A stretch of 64,000 bases of DNA. Origin: Imhoffiella fuscus. GTDB taxonomy: Bacteria > Pseudomonadota > Gammaproteobacteria > Chromatiales > Chromatiaceae. A program made the position numbers and the translations under genes. Where the stretch lies: the NCBI RefSeq assembly GCF_042682685.1, contig NZ_JBHUHX010000016.1, positions 248,001-312,000 on the forward strand. Reading direction: 5' to 3'. The notes under the pieces were generated by a model, which ran no database searches, was not told the origin of the DNA, and saw only the letters and a program-made list of their open reading frames with translations. Below are positions 1 to 8,583 of the stretch, piece after piece. The stretch's first letter is position 1. Every line of letters starts with the position of its first letter.

Positions 1-656
1 TCGGCGGCGGTCAGCAGGGTCAGCAGCCAGCGCCGATCGGCAGTGTCCAGCTCGGGCTTGGCGCGGTAGCCCTCCAGACGCTTCTGGATCCAGCGCTTCT
101 CCTGGGTGTTGGTGATGTGCATGTACTCGGAGCCGACCGCGCCGCAGTAGGTCTCCTCGACCATCGAGACGATCTCGTGCAGCGGCATGCGGTCGGGCGC
201 GTAGAGCGAGCCGGTATGAAAGACCTGCTCCATGTCCTCGGCGCCGAGGTTGTGATAGGCCGGGTCGAGATCGGCGATCTTGGGCGGTTCGCGCAGTCGG
301 ATGGGATCGATGTTCGCGACCTGATGGCCACGGTAGCGGTAGCCGTTGATCAGGCTCAGAACCGCCGACTGTTTCTCCGCAGCGGCGGGTTCCAGGTGGG
401 CGACGGATCGTGTGCGCGCGCGCGAGCGACTTTCTTGGGCGAGCCGCAGGAAATTCTCGCGAACGGGTCCGTGAGGCGCCTCGGCACCGCTCGACTCGTT
501 GGCCGCTTCCTGGCGTATGCCGTCGAAGCGAGCACGCCATGCCAGATCGATGCTGTCGGGGTCGATCAGATAACGCTCGTAAAGATCTTCGATGAAATCC
601 GCATTACCCCCATAGAGGGCGCCGGAATTCCTAAACAATTCCAGAATGGTGCTCAT
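1..656 (-). CDS. sucA: 2-oxoglutarate dehydrogenase E1 component, N-terminal part (cut by window edge)
   Basis: Reading the minus strand from the ATG at 656 gives 218 codons open to the window edge. The N-terminus (MSTILELFRNSGALYGGNAD, then a YERYLIDPDS stretch) is the lipoyl-domain docking helix typical of OdhA/SucA E1. It is followed by the linker and the start of the thiamine-diphosphate domain (GYRYRGHQVANIDP, SEYMHI). The enzyme decarboxylates 2-oxoglutarate within the TCA-cycle dehydrogenase complex; sucB would be expected downstream, outside the window. The start is chosen because it matches the family N-terminus. A perfect hairpin lies 82 bases upstream. Confidence 0.9.
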   Translation of the reverse strand, partial: MSTILELFRNSGALYGGNADFIEDLYERYLIDPDSIDLAWRARFDGIRQEAANESSGAEAPHGPVRENFLRLAQESRSRARTRSVAHLEPAAAEKQSAVLSLINGYRYRGHQVANIDPIRLREPPKIADLDPAYHNLGAEDMEQVFHTGSLYAPDRMPLHEIVSMVEETYCGAVGSEYMHITNTQEKRWIQKRLEGYRAKPELDTADRRWLLTLLTAA

Positions 657-737
657 GCTATGTATTGGTTTTCCTTTGGTGGATCTCGCCGGTAAGGCGT
701 CGGTTTATAACATAATCGTACGATTTCTGGACACGAT

Positions 738-780
738 GCCCCCTTGTGCGCGCTTCGGTAGAAAGCGCGCACAAGGGGGC
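738..780. repeat. Perfect 18-bp inverted repeat upstream of sucA
   Basis: The arms 738-755 and 763-780 are exact reverse complements (gcccccttgtgcgcgctt and its partner) around a 7-base loop. No T-run follows on either strand, so a classical intrinsic terminator is unlikely. It lies in the presumed 5' leader or promoter region of sucA, with no gene between. The rest of 657-944 shows nothing I can name. Confidence 0.8.
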
Positions 781-956
781 GCTTTCCCGCATACTAGATA
801 TAGGGCGCACGGGACTGGAGTGGGACCCTCGACCGCGTCTGGCGCCTGTCGGTAAGTCGTCCGACTGCAGGCACGCCCCCTCAGGTATTTCGCCGAGCCG
901 GAGACCGTCCATGATCGAATCCGGTTCCAGACCCGACTGCGAGCATGCGCTGGCAC

Positions 957-1181
957 ATGGATAATAAAGACACCTCGGCCGAAGCCGACGAGCGCAAACG
1001 TCAACGTATCCGCCTTGCTCGATTGGAGGCGGACATGGCCTATTTCCAGGCCCGTCTCGAATTGCTCGGCGAACCAAACAGTAATAATCGCGCCGCGCAG
1101 CGCAAGGTCTTTGGTCTGCTGCACAAGACGGTCGCCACCAAGATCCTCAAGGTCAAGCGGCGTTTCGCCGAACTGAATTGA
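957..1181 (+). CDS. Small charged helical protein of unknown function
   Basis: A 74-residue protein, or 78 residues if started at the ATG at 945. It is strongly basic and amphipathic (ERKRQRIRLARLEADMAYFQ and KILKVKRRFAELN at the C-terminus), with the look of a cytoplasmic coiled-coil or nucleic-acid-associated protein. I recognise no family. Neither start has a convincing ribosome site; 957 is chosen because the residues from there are more protein-like. It stands alone between sucA and the NRDE gene. It could be a chance frame, but its composition argues for a real gene. Confidence 0.5.
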   Translation: MDNKDTSAEADERKRQRIRLARLEADMAYFQARLELLGEPNSNNRAAQRKVFGLLHKTVATKILKVKRRFAELN

Positions 1182-1302
1182 GTGCTTTATTCAGCTGCCG
1201 GCCTCCAGCTTTCAGCGGCCAGCTTTTGGGGTCGGATAGCGGGTTATGGCGTGACGCCCGCTAGGTTTCACCCCTATTTTGAAACCCTTGGTAGAACACG
1301 AG

Positions 1303-1383
1303 CTGGTCGCTGGTCGCTGGTCGCTGGTCGCTGGTCGCTGGTCGCTGGTCGCTGGTCGCTGGTCGCTGGTCGCTGGTCGCTGG
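1303..1383. repeat. Tandem 7-bp repeat (ctggtcg x 11 plus ctgg)
   Basis: Eleven exact copies of ctggtcg run head to tail and end in a partial copy that becomes ctggagg, which supplies the GGAGG ribosome-binding site of the next gene (ATG at 1395, 8-base spacing). Seven is not a multiple of three, and the array is not translated as part of the downstream gene. Related words (gcctccagctttcagcggcc) occur just upstream near 1200 and again after bchE near 14310, so a wider dispersed family is likely. Confidence 0.9.
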
Positions 1384-1394
1384 AGGCTTGAAAT

Positions 1395-2144
1395 ATGTGC
1401 ACACTCGTTATCCTAAGACGTCCAGATCATTCCTGGCCGCTCGTGGTCGCGGCCAATCGCGACGAGCATCGTGCGCGCCCGGCACGCGAGCCCGGCCGCC
1501 ACTGGCCGGATCGCCCCGAGACGGTCGCCGGTCTCGATCTGCTCGGAGGCGGTAGCTGGCTCGGGGTCAACGACCATGGCCTGTTGGCTGCCGTCATGAA
1601 CCGCGAGGGGACGCTCGGTCCTCTGGAAGGCAAGCGCTCGCGCGGGGAATTGGTACTGGAGGCGCTGGATCACGCGGAGGCGGAGGCGGCCGCCGAGGCG
1701 TTGGCCGACCTGCATCCCGGCGCCTATCGCCCGTTCAACGTGGTGGTCGCAGATCCGCGCTCGGCCTATTGGATTCGCCATGATGGTGAGCGCGGGATCG
1801 AGGTGCATCCGATCGTTTCCGGGTTGCACCTACTCAGCAGCACCGAGCTCGACGATCCGGCCCATCCACGCATCGCAGCCTACCAGGCGCGTTTCGCGGC
1901 CGCAGCGGTCCCTGATCCCGAGTCCGGCGATTGGGCCGAATGGCGGGCATTGCTGGGATCTAGGACGGGCACCGAAGCTGGGGGGGCGGAGTCCGCCATG
2001 TGGCTTGAGGAGCGCGAGGACGGTTTCGGAACCCGCTCCAGCGCCTTGATCGCCGTGCCAGTCTATCCGGGGTTTCACAGCCATATTCTGTGGCTGCATG
2101 CCGAGGGGAGGGCGGACAGTGAAGCGTTTCGGTCGGTCATGTGA
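1395..2144 (+). CDS. NRDE-family protein (TANGO2-like)
   Basis: A 249-residue protein starting MCTLVILRR, with the hallmark NRDE motif at residues 21-24 and then GGGSWLGVNDHGLLAAVMNRE, the core of the NRDE/DUF833 family related to eukaryotic TANGO2. Cys2 directly after the initiator Met is typical, and in related Ntn-fold proteins becomes an N-terminal nucleophile after Met removal; whether it is catalytic here is unknown. Members are cytoplasmic, and eukaryotic homologues are reported to act in heme/lipid handling, which fits the hemCD genes next door, though this is only context. The start is fixed by GGAGG 8 bases upstream. Confidence 0.9.
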   Translation: MCTLVILRRPDHSWPLVVAANRDEHRARPAREPGRHWPDRPETVAGLDLLGGGSWLGVNDHGLLAAVMNREGTLGPLEGKRSRGELVLEALDHAEAEAAAEALADLHPGAYRPFNVVVADPRSAYWIRHDGERGIEVHPIVSGLHLLSSTELDDPAHPRIAAYQARFAAAAVPDPESGDWAEWRALLGSRTGTEAGGAESAMWLEEREDGFGTRSSALIAVPVYPGFHSHILWLHAEGRADSEAFRSVM

Positions 2145-2218
2145 CACAATCTCGCCTCGCCGGCGCGTTAGCGTTGCGCAGAGGGCGTTTTTTTCTGAAG
2201 TGAGTTCCAGGATTCAAC

Positions 2219-3145
2219 ATGTCGAACAGCATTCGTATCGCCACCCGTAAATCCCCTCTGGCCATGTGGCAGGCCGAACACACAGCCGCACTCCTGAAGG
2301 CGCGTTATCCGGATCTCAACATCGAGATCATCGGAATGACCACCAAGGGTGACAAGATCCTCGACGCGCCGCTGGCCAAGGTTGGTGGCAAGGGCCTGTT
2401 CGTCAAGGAACTGGAGCAGGGGATGTTGGACGGCGATGCCGATATCGCGGTGCACTCCATGAAGGACGTTCCGGTCGATTTTCCGGAAGGACTGCATCTC
2501 GCCGTCATCATGGACCGCGAGGATCCGCGCGATGCCTTCGTGTCCAACAACTACGAGAGCCTCGATGATCTGCCGCAGGGGGCTTGCGTCGGCACGTCCA
2601 GTCTGCGTCGGCAGTGCCAGATCGCCGATCGGCGTCCCGATCTGCGCATCGAGCCGCTGCGCGGCAACGTCAATACCCGTCTGGCCAAATTGGACGCGGG
2701 CGATTACGACGCCATCATCCTGGCCGCTGCCGGACTGGTGCGCCTCGGGTTCGAGGATCGTATCCGCAGCCGCATCGAGACCGACTTCAGTCTGCCTGCG
2801 ATCGGTCAGGGCGCGATCGGCATCGAGTGCCGCAGCGAGGATCCGCGCGTCAACGACCTGATCGCGCCGCTCCATCACATCGATACCGCAGACCGCGTTC
2901 TGGCCGAGCGCGCCATGAACGCGCGTCTGAACGGCGGCTGCCAGGTCCCGATCGCCGGGCACGCGGTGCTCGACGGCGACCGCATCTTCGTTCGTGGTCT
3001 GGTCGGTAGCCCGGACGGCAGCCGCATCCTGCGCGCCGAACTGGAGGGGCCGCGCTCCGAGGCCGAGTCGATCGGTACGCGTGTCGCGGACGATCTGCTG
3101 TCCCAGGGCGCCGACGAGATCCTGAGCGCCTTGATGGAGCATTGA
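2219..3145 (+). CDS. hemC: Hydroxymethylbilane synthase (porphobilinogen deaminase)
   Basis: 308 residues, full length for the family. It joins four porphobilinogens into hydroxymethylbilane, the common precursor of heme, bacteriochlorophyll and corrins. The start MSNSIRIATRKSPLAMWQAE, the GTSSLRR substrate-binding motif and the dipyrromethane-attachment Cys241 (in LNGGCQVPIAGH) are all present. The stop codon (3143-3145) is followed immediately by the hemD start, so the two genes are co-transcribed and probably translationally coupled. Confidence 0.97.
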   Translation: MSNSIRIATRKSPLAMWQAEHTAALLKARYPDLNIEIIGMTTKGDKILDAPLAKVGGKGLFVKELEQGMLDGDADIAVHSMKDVPVDFPEGLHLAVIMDREDPRDAFVSNNYESLDDLPQGACVGTSSLRRQCQIADRRPDLRIEPLRGNVNTRLAKLDAGDYDAIILAAAGLVRLGFEDRIRSRIETDFSLPAIGQGAIGIECRSEDPRVNDLIAPLHHIDTADRVLAERAMNARLNGGCQVPIAGHAVLDGDRIFVRGLVGSPDGSRILRAELEGPRSEAESIGTRVADDLLSQGADEILSALMEH

Positions 3146-3913
3146 ATGAGTACCCACTCTGATCTGGCGGGTCGCGGTGTATTGGTGACCCGTCCGGCGG
3201 GTCAGTCCGATGGACTCTGCCGTCTGATCGAGTCCGCCGGAGGGCGTGCGCTACGCTTCCCGACGATCGACATCGAGCCGACAGGGAACCCGGAGGCCGA
3301 GGCACTGCTGTCCGAGCCCTGGGATCTGATGTATTTCGTCAGCCGCAACGCGGTCGAGCAGGCCCTGGCGCTGGTTCCGAACAGGACCTGGCCGAATGTG
3401 GCCCGTTTGGCTGCGGTTGGTCGCGGGACTGCGTTGGCGCTGGGCGCGGCTGGTCGTGCGCCGGATCTGGTGCCGAGCGATCGTTTCGAGAGCGAGGCGC
3501 TGCTGGAGATGCCCGAGCTTGCGGAGATGCGGGGCCGTCGCGTCCTCATCGTGCGCGGCGAGGGTGGGCGCGGGCTCTTTGCCCAGGCCATGGCCGAGCG
3601 CGGCGCCGAGGTGCGCTTTGCCGAGGTCTACCGGCGGGTGCGTCCCACGGTGGATCCTGCTCCGCTATTGGCCTCTTGGTCGCGGGATGTGGATCTGGTC
3701 ATGGCGACCAGTGACGAGGTGCTGCTCAATCTCGCCGAGATGCTGGGGCCGGAGGGTCGCGATTCATTGATCGCGACGCCTCTGGTGGTGATCGCCGAGC
3801 GGACCCGCGAGACCGCCAAGCGGCTCGGATTCGAGGTCGTGCGGGTCGCTGAGCGCGCCGAGGACGGCGCGATCCTGGATTCACTCTGCGAACTGGCCAC
3901 CGGACTTGGTTGA
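3146..3913 (+). CDS. hemD: Uroporphyrinogen-III synthase
   Basis: 255 residues. It cyclises hydroxymethylbilane with inversion of ring D to give uroporphyrinogen III, the branch point to heme/bacteriochlorophyll and cobalamin. The sequence is poorly conserved as usual, but VLVTRPAGQSDGLCRLIESAGG, the FVSRNAV loop and VLIVRGEGGRGLFAQAM are diagnostic. It abuts hemC with no gap. There is no hemX/hemY downstream as in many proteobacteria; instead the 3' end overlaps the convergent lipoprotein gene by 33 bases. Confidence 0.95.
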   Translation: MSTHSDLAGRGVLVTRPAGQSDGLCRLIESAGGRALRFPTIDIEPTGNPEAEALLSEPWDLMYFVSRNAVEQALALVPNRTWPNVARLAAVGRGTALALGAAGRAPDLVPSDRFESEALLEMPELAEMRGRRVLIVRGEGGRGLFAQAMAERGAEVRFAEVYRRVRPTVDPAPLLASWSRDVDLVMATSDEVLLNLAEMLGPEGRDSLIATPLVVIAERTRETAKRLGFEVVRVAERAEDGAILDSLCELATGLG

Positions 3914-4531
3914 GGCGGGCAGGAATCCGTCCGCAGCCATCTGAGAGACCAGCGTGGCGATCACCTCGCCGATGGTGGTCTCCTCTGATTCGGGGTCGAG
4001 TTGGCGGGAGCGCCCGGACCAGACCAGCTTTTCGCTCTCGGCGTCGTAGAGGTTGCTCTCCAGACGCAGGGTGCGATAGCCGGCGTAATAGTCGGGCGCG
4101 CAGACCGCGCGGTAGGTTCGCTTGAAGTAATCCTTCAGGCTTGAGTAGTGATCGGGGATCGCGCTCAGACGCGGCGGCGGCGCGCTCGATGCCGCCTCTT
4201 CGGCGATCAGATGGGAAACGACGACACCCTTTGCGCCCGACATGCGGATAGCGCGTCGGACCCGGGTCATGTACCTGAGGCTCGAATTTTGGATCAGGTG
4301 ATGGCTCGGGTGAGTATCGACGCCGCGTGATTCCAGCGCCGAGGCGAAGTTGTCCTCCATGGCCTGTCGCACCTTGGTGCTGCTGGTGAGTCCGAATACG
4401 ACGAGGCTGCGGTAGGGTGCGGCGGGGCGAGAGGTGTCGCTCCACACCGAGTTGACCTGTCCGGTCGAACAGGACGCCGTCGTGATCAGGACGAGCGTCC
4501 CGAGCGCGAGGGCGCGCAGGCTTGGAGCCAT
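3881..4531 (-). CDS. Predicted lipoprotein of unknown function
   Basis: 216 residues from ATG 4531. Residues 1-20 form a lipoprotein signal (LRALALGTLVLITTAS) followed by Cys21, so the mature protein should be lipidated and periplasmic. The body (VNSVWSDTSRPAAPYRSLVV, later KLVWSGRSRQLDPESEE) resembles small lipoproteins of the DUF4136 type, but the match is by feel only. A longer frame extends to 4699, but the signal peptide fixes the start. The gene converges on hemD with a 33-base overlap of coding ends. Confidence 0.75.
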   Translation of the reverse strand: MAPSLRALALGTLVLITTASCSTGQVNSVWSDTSRPAAPYRSLVVFGLTSSTKVRQAMEDNFASALESRGVDTHPSHHLIQNSSLRYMTRVRRAIRMSGAKGVVVSHLIAEEAASSAPPPRLSAIPDHYSSLKDYFKRTYRAVCAPDYYAGYRTLRLESNLYDAESEKLVWSGRSRQLDPESEETTIGEVIATLVSQMAADGFLPASTKSGGQFAE

Positions 4532-4682
4532 GGATTGTTTCCTCTGAAACTGCGGAAATTCTGATCGGGCGTTGGATTCTGCCGGCTCGACAGCAGCGCG
4601 GCAAGGACGCTCCATTGGCTGGATGTTCGCTCGGGCTTCGCTTCCTGAGCGCTTCCGCCGGAACTCAATACGGACGCATACC

Positions 4683-5552
4683 ATGACAGAGACCATCATC
4701 GTCGGCTGCGGATATGTGGGTAGCCGGCTTGCGCGCCGCTATCTCGATCGGGGAGACGTCATCGGCGTGGTTCGAAGCGAGGACGGGGTCGCCCGTCTCG
4801 CAGCCGAAGGCATTCCGGCCCGACGTTGCGATCTCGCCCAGAATGAGCCGGACGGACTGCCGTTGGAGGGCGCCCATCTGTTCTATCTCGCGCCGCCGCC
4901 CGATCGGGGCGTCGAGGATTCATCGCTCGGGCGTCTGGTGGATGCCTTCGATCGTGTCGGCCGTCCGAAGCGGATTCTCTATCTCAGCACCACGGGCGTC
5001 TATGGCGACTGTCAGGGCGCCTGGGTCGACGAGAACCATCCGACCGAGCCGACCCAGGACCGCTCGCGGCGTCGTTTGAATGCCGAGGAGCGGTTGCGCG
5101 CCTGGCGCCGTTCGGGCGGCACCGAACTGGTGGTGCTGCGCGTGGGCGGGATCTACGGACCGGGTCGGTTGCCGTTGGAGCGTATCCGTCGTGCCGTGCC
5201 CATGGTGCGCGCCGAGGAGGCGCCCTACACCAACCGTATCCACGTCGATGATCTGGTCGAGGTCTGTGTGGCGGCGATGGAAAATGGCGTCGACGGCGCC
5301 GTCTACAACGTGAGCGACGACCACCCCAGCAGCATGACGGATTACTTCATGCAGGTCGCCGAGGCGGCCGGTCTGGAGCCTCCGCCGCTCATTTCGCTGG
5401 CCGAGGCCGATGGCCAACTGTCGGCCGGCATGATGTCCTACATGGGCGAGTCGCGACGTCTGTCCAACCGCAAGTTGCGCGAGGAACTGGGCGTCGAGCT
5501 GCGTTACCCGACATTGGTCGAAGGGCTCCGCGCCTGCGGTCTCGTCGTCTGA
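4683..5552 (+). CDS. NAD(P)-dependent epimerase/dehydratase-like SDR protein (YeeZ-like)
   Basis: 289 residues. The N-terminal IIVGCGYVGSRLARRYL is a dinucleotide-binding GxGxxG Rossmann motif. LYLSTTGVYGDCQGAWVDE is the extended-SDR active-site region, but the usual YxxxK catalytic pair is not obvious (RRRLNAEERL follows), as in the YeeZ subgroup. Substrate unknown; probably a cytoplasmic sugar- or isoprenoid-type oxidoreductase. Divergent from the lipoprotein gene, with 151 bases between starts. Confidence 0.8.
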   Translation: MTETIIVGCGYVGSRLARRYLDRGDVIGVVRSEDGVARLAAEGIPARRCDLAQNEPDGLPLEGAHLFYLAPPPDRGVEDSSLGRLVDAFDRVGRPKRILYLSTTGVYGDCQGAWVDENHPTEPTQDRSRRRLNAEERLRAWRRSGGTELVVLRVGGIYGPGRLPLERIRRAVPMVRAEEAPYTNRIHVDDLVEVCVAAMENGVDGAVYNVSDDHPSSMTDYFMQVAEAAGLEPPPLISLAEADGQLSAGMMSYMGESRRLSNRKLREELGVELRYPTLVEGLRACGLVV

Positions 5553-5586
5553 CGCGTTTCAGTTCGTCGAGGTCGAATCGTGTTCG

Positions 5587-6289
5587 TTGAATCCTTTCTG
5601 CGATCCGATTCCCACCGAGCCCCAGCCCGAAGATCGTGAGGCGCCGCGTGAGCGCGGGATCGTCCCCGTGCTGCGCTATGCCGCGCTGGATCTGCTGGGC
5701 GCGATCGATCTCTGGATCCTTTTAGGCATCGTCATCGCCGTCTTCCTGACGCTCCTCCTGCCCGCAGACTATTTCCCCTCTCAGTCCTGGGCGCAGGGCA
5801 TCTTGCAATATCGCGACCTTCGGTGCCGTGTACCGCGTGCTCGGCCGATCGATTCTCGTGATCTATCTGGGAACCGTCATCTTCATGAGCATCCTCTTCC
5901 GGCTCTTGTTCGAGGGGCTGCTCGATGCCCCTCCGATCCTGATGGACCATGTCCAGGCACACGGTGTGACTTGTATCGGCAATCTGAGCGCAGTGTTGCT
6001 GTCGCTCCTGCTGGCCGGTCTTTCGACACGGCGCCTGCTGCGGCGTCTGTATCCTGCTGCGGTGCTGGAAGCCGATCTGGTGCTCAAGGTCCAGGGTATG
6101 AGTTGTCAGCACTGTGTGTTCAGTGTGAGGCGCGCGCTCGAAGGATTCGAGGCGGCCGATGAGGCGGTGCCGGACCTCGATTCGGGTTTGATGCGCGTGA
6201 GCGGCGAACGTTTGGACGCGACCGCGCTGGTCGCGGCGATCCGCAAGGCGGGATTCGATGCGGAATCTGCGGATGCCGGGAGGGGATGA
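5587..6289 (+). pseudogene. Degraded metal-permease gene with C-terminal heavy-metal-binding domain
   Basis: Two overlapping frames carry pieces of one protein. From 5587 comes the linker and one membrane segment (LRYAALDLLGAIDLWILLGI ... LLPADYFPSQSW). From about 5790 another frame carries NIATFGAVYRVLGRS, a second membrane segment, and an HMA domain with MSCQHC near 6098. This order matches SO_0444/YraQ-type permeases, which have about eight helices. The first permease half is missing, the block before NIATFG (normally with PLYVCATAS-like sequence) is missing, and the frame shifts there. I call it a pseudogene; an assembly error or a short stand-alone HMA protein starting at 5828 are alternatives. 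Confidence 0.6.
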
Positions 6290-6741
6290 ATGTCATTAGG
6301 GCTGTTGGGTTTTTTATCCCTCGCGCTGTTGACGCAGTGCGGCTGATCCACTAGCTTTCCCTTAGACCTAATCGCGGCAACTGCCAGGATCCCTAACCGC
6401 CCGAGCGAGTATCAAGCGCCAATGCCTCTCCGGAGCGTATCCGGGGTTTGACTTGGGGATCCGAGCCCGCCCACACATACGCCGAAAGCTATCGCTGATG
6501 CGTGTTTCGGTTGGAGGAATTGGACGACCTCCCGATCACACCCCCTTTGTTCTCGTCTCCGGTTGTCACGGGTATGTTCGTGAGCCAGACGCTCGTTTGT
6601 CGGTTGGTCCAGGTTCCGTCCGCGATTGATGTTGCCGGGATGCGTCCCCCGGGATCGGTGTCGTGGCTGTCGCGTCGGCTTGTGTGTTGGCCACCGGCGG
6701 CATTGGTTCGATCAACGCACAAGAGCGCGAGAGAATGAGAG
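6290..6741. other. 452-bp gap: probable long 5' leader of the RRM gene
   Basis: No convincing gene. A short frame at 6502-6738 has no family look. A TTGACG hexamer at 6329-6334 could be a -35 element but has only a poor -10 partner. RNA-binding RRM proteins of this size are often cold-regulated through long leaders; whether this gap is transcribed cannot be read from sequence. Confidence 0.4.
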
Positions 6742-7020
6742 ATGAGGATTTACGTAGGCAATCTGCCCTATAGCGTGACAGACGACGATTTGCGGACCAT
6801 CTTCTCCGAGTTCGGGGAGTTGGCGGCCGCAGAGGTCATCAAGGATAAATTTTCTGGCCAATCCAAGGGTTTCGGCTTCGTGGACATGCCCAGCAATTCA
6901 GATGCGGATGCGGCGATCAAGGCCCTGAACGAATCCGATATGAAAGGGCGCAAGCTGACCGTCAACGAGGCCCGTCCTCGGGCCGAGCGTCCGCGAGGCG
7001 GTGGCGGCGGTCGTTACTGA
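6742..7020 (+). CDS. RRM-domain RNA-binding protein with Gly-rich tail
   Basis: 92 residues: a single RNA-recognition motif with RNP2 (IYVGNL, residues 3-8) and RNP1 (KGFGFVDM, about residues 42-49), then a short Arg/Gly tail (RPRGGGGGRY). This is the bacterial Rbp type known from cyanobacteria and many proteobacteria, where members are often cold-induced. It probably binds single-stranded RNA in the cytoplasm. It has its own terminator directly downstream, so it is monocistronic. Confidence 0.93.
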   Translation: MRIYVGNLPYSVTDDDLRTIFSEFGELAAAEVIKDKFSGQSKGFGFVDMPSNSDADAAIKALNESDMKGRKLTVNEARPRAERPRGGGGGRY

Positions 7021-7039
7021 GTTTCCTGCGATGATGGAG

Positions 7040-7070
7040 ACGCAGGCTCCCTCGGGAGCCTGCGTTCTTT
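7040..7070 (+). terminator. Rho-independent terminator after the RRM gene
   Basis: An 11-bp perfect stem (acgcaggctcc, with its complement at 7055-7065) around a ctcg loop, followed by tcttt. It lies 20 bases after the RRM stop and just before the convergent end of ubiD, so it may also act for ubiD. Confidence 0.85.
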
Positions 7071-7086
7071 CGAGCGCTACGATTCG

Positions 7087-8562
7087 CTAGACGGTTGGGC
7101 CGATTCCGAGCCCGTCCCAGATTCGGTCCACGCGTTCCTTGACGGCATCATCCATTCGAATGGGCTGCCCCCATTCGCGATTGGTCTCGCCCTGCCATTT
7201 GTTGGTGGCGTCGAAGCCGATCTTCGAGCCCAGCCCCGAGACGGGCGAGGCGAAGTCCAGATAGTCGATCGGCGTATTTTCGATCATCACCGTGTCCCGC
7301 GCCGGGTCCATGCGCGTGGTCATGGCCCAGATGACATCCTTCCAGTCCCGCGTGCAGACGTCCTCGTCCACTACGATGACGAACTTGGTGTACATGAACT
7401 GGCGCAGGAACGACCAGACCCCCATCATCACCCGCTTGGCGTGTCCCGGATACTGCTTTTTGATGCTGACCACGGCGAGCCGATAGGAGCAGCCCTCAGG
7501 CGGTAGATAGAAGTCCTGGATCTCGGGAAACTGCTTCTGCAGGATGGGGACGAAGACCTCGTTGAGCGCGACGCCCAGAACGGCCGGTTCGTCCGGCGGG
7601 CGTCCGGTGTAGGTGCTGTGATAGATGGGGTCGCGGCGCTGGGTCATGCGCTCGATGGTGAAGACCGGGAAGCGATCGACCTCGTTGTAATACCCGGTGT
7701 GATCGCCGAAAGGCCCTTCCGGCGCCATGTCGTCTGGATGGATGTGGCCTTCGAGGACGATCTCGGCACTCGCCGGAACCTGGAGGTCCGACTCCAGGCA
7801 CTTGGCCAATTCGGTTCGGCTGCCCCTGAGCAGACCGGCGAAGGCGTATTCGGAGAGCGAGTCCGGCACCGGGGTCACCGCACCCAGTATGGTGGCCGGA
7901 TCGGCACCGAGCGCTACGGCGACCGGGAAGGGCTTGCCCGGATTGGCGCGCTGCCAGTCCCGATAGTCCTGGGCGCCCCCGCGATGCGCCAGCCAGCGCA
8001 TGATGACCCGGTTGGGTCCGAGCACCTGCATGCGGTAGATGCCCAGGTTCTGGCGCGATTTCTCGGGCCCGCGCGTAATCACCAGACCCCAGGTGATCAG
8101 CGGCCCGGCGTCGCCCGGCCAGCAGTGCTGGATGGGCAGGCGACCGAGATCGACTTGGTCGCCGGTGAAGGAGACCTCCTGGCAGGGCGCGTTGCGCCGG
8201 ACCTTGGGGGCCATGTCCAGCACCTTCTTGAAGATCGGCAGGGTCTCCCATGCCTGCTTCATGCCCTTCGGCGGATCGGGCTCCTTGAGGAAGGCCAGCA
8301 ATTTGCCGACCTCGCGCAGTGCCTCGACCGATTCCTCTCCCATGCCGAGCGCGACCCGCTCCGGGGTGCCGAAGAGGTTGCCCAGCAAGGGAATGTCGGA
8401 CCCTTTCGGTCGCTCGAACAAAAGGGCTGGACCGCCGGCCCTCAGGGTGCGGTCGCAGATCTCGGTCACTTCCAGATAGGGATCGACCTCCAGCTGGATA
8501 CGCTTGAGCTCTCCCCGCTGTTCGAGTTGGTCGATGAAGTCGCGTAGATCCTGATATTTCAT
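7087..8562 (-). CDS. ubiD: 4-hydroxy-3-polyprenylbenzoate decarboxylase
   Basis: 491 residues, full length. It uses prenylated FMN to decarboxylate the ubiquinone precursor 3-polyprenyl-4-hydroxybenzoate. Typical features are MKYQDLRDFIDQLEQRGELKRI at the start, the metal/prFMN region (NLGIYRMQVLGPNRVIMRW) and FGDHTGYYN. It lies 21 bases downstream of prlC on the same strand, so the two are probably one transcript. The flavin prenyltransferase ubiX is not in the window. Confidence 0.96.
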   Translation of the reverse strand: MKYQDLRDFIDQLEQRGELKRIQLEVDPYLEVTEICDRTLRAGGPALLFERPKGSDIPLLGNLFGTPERVALGMGEESVEALREVGKLLAFLKEPDPPKGMKQAWETLPIFKKVLDMAPKVRRNAPCQEVSFTGDQVDLGRLPIQHCWPGDAGPLITWGLVITRGPEKSRQNLGIYRMQVLGPNRVIMRWLAHRGGAQDYRDWQRANPGKPFPVAVALGADPATILGAVTPVPDSLSEYAFAGLLRGSRTELAKCLESDLQVPASAEIVLEGHIHPDDMAPEGPFGDHTGYYNEVDRFPVFTIERMTQRRDPIYHSTYTGRPPDEPAVLGVALNEVFVPILQKQFPEIQDFYLPPEGCSYRLAVVSIKKQYPGHAKRVMMGVWSFLRQFMYTKFVIVVDEDVCTRDWKDVIWAMTTRMDPARDTVMIENTPIDYLDFASPVSGLGSKIGFDATNKWQGETNREWGQPIRMDDAVKERVDRIWDGLGIGPTV

Positions 8563-8583
8563 GTCTGCGTCATCGTCCTTCGA

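Noticed and set aside
1303..1383. CRISPR array
   Set aside because: The 7-bp units are contiguous with no spacers, so it is a simple tandem repeat.
6502..6738. 78-codon frame before the RRM gene
   Set aside because: No ribosome site, no family look, and a composition like non-coding DNA.
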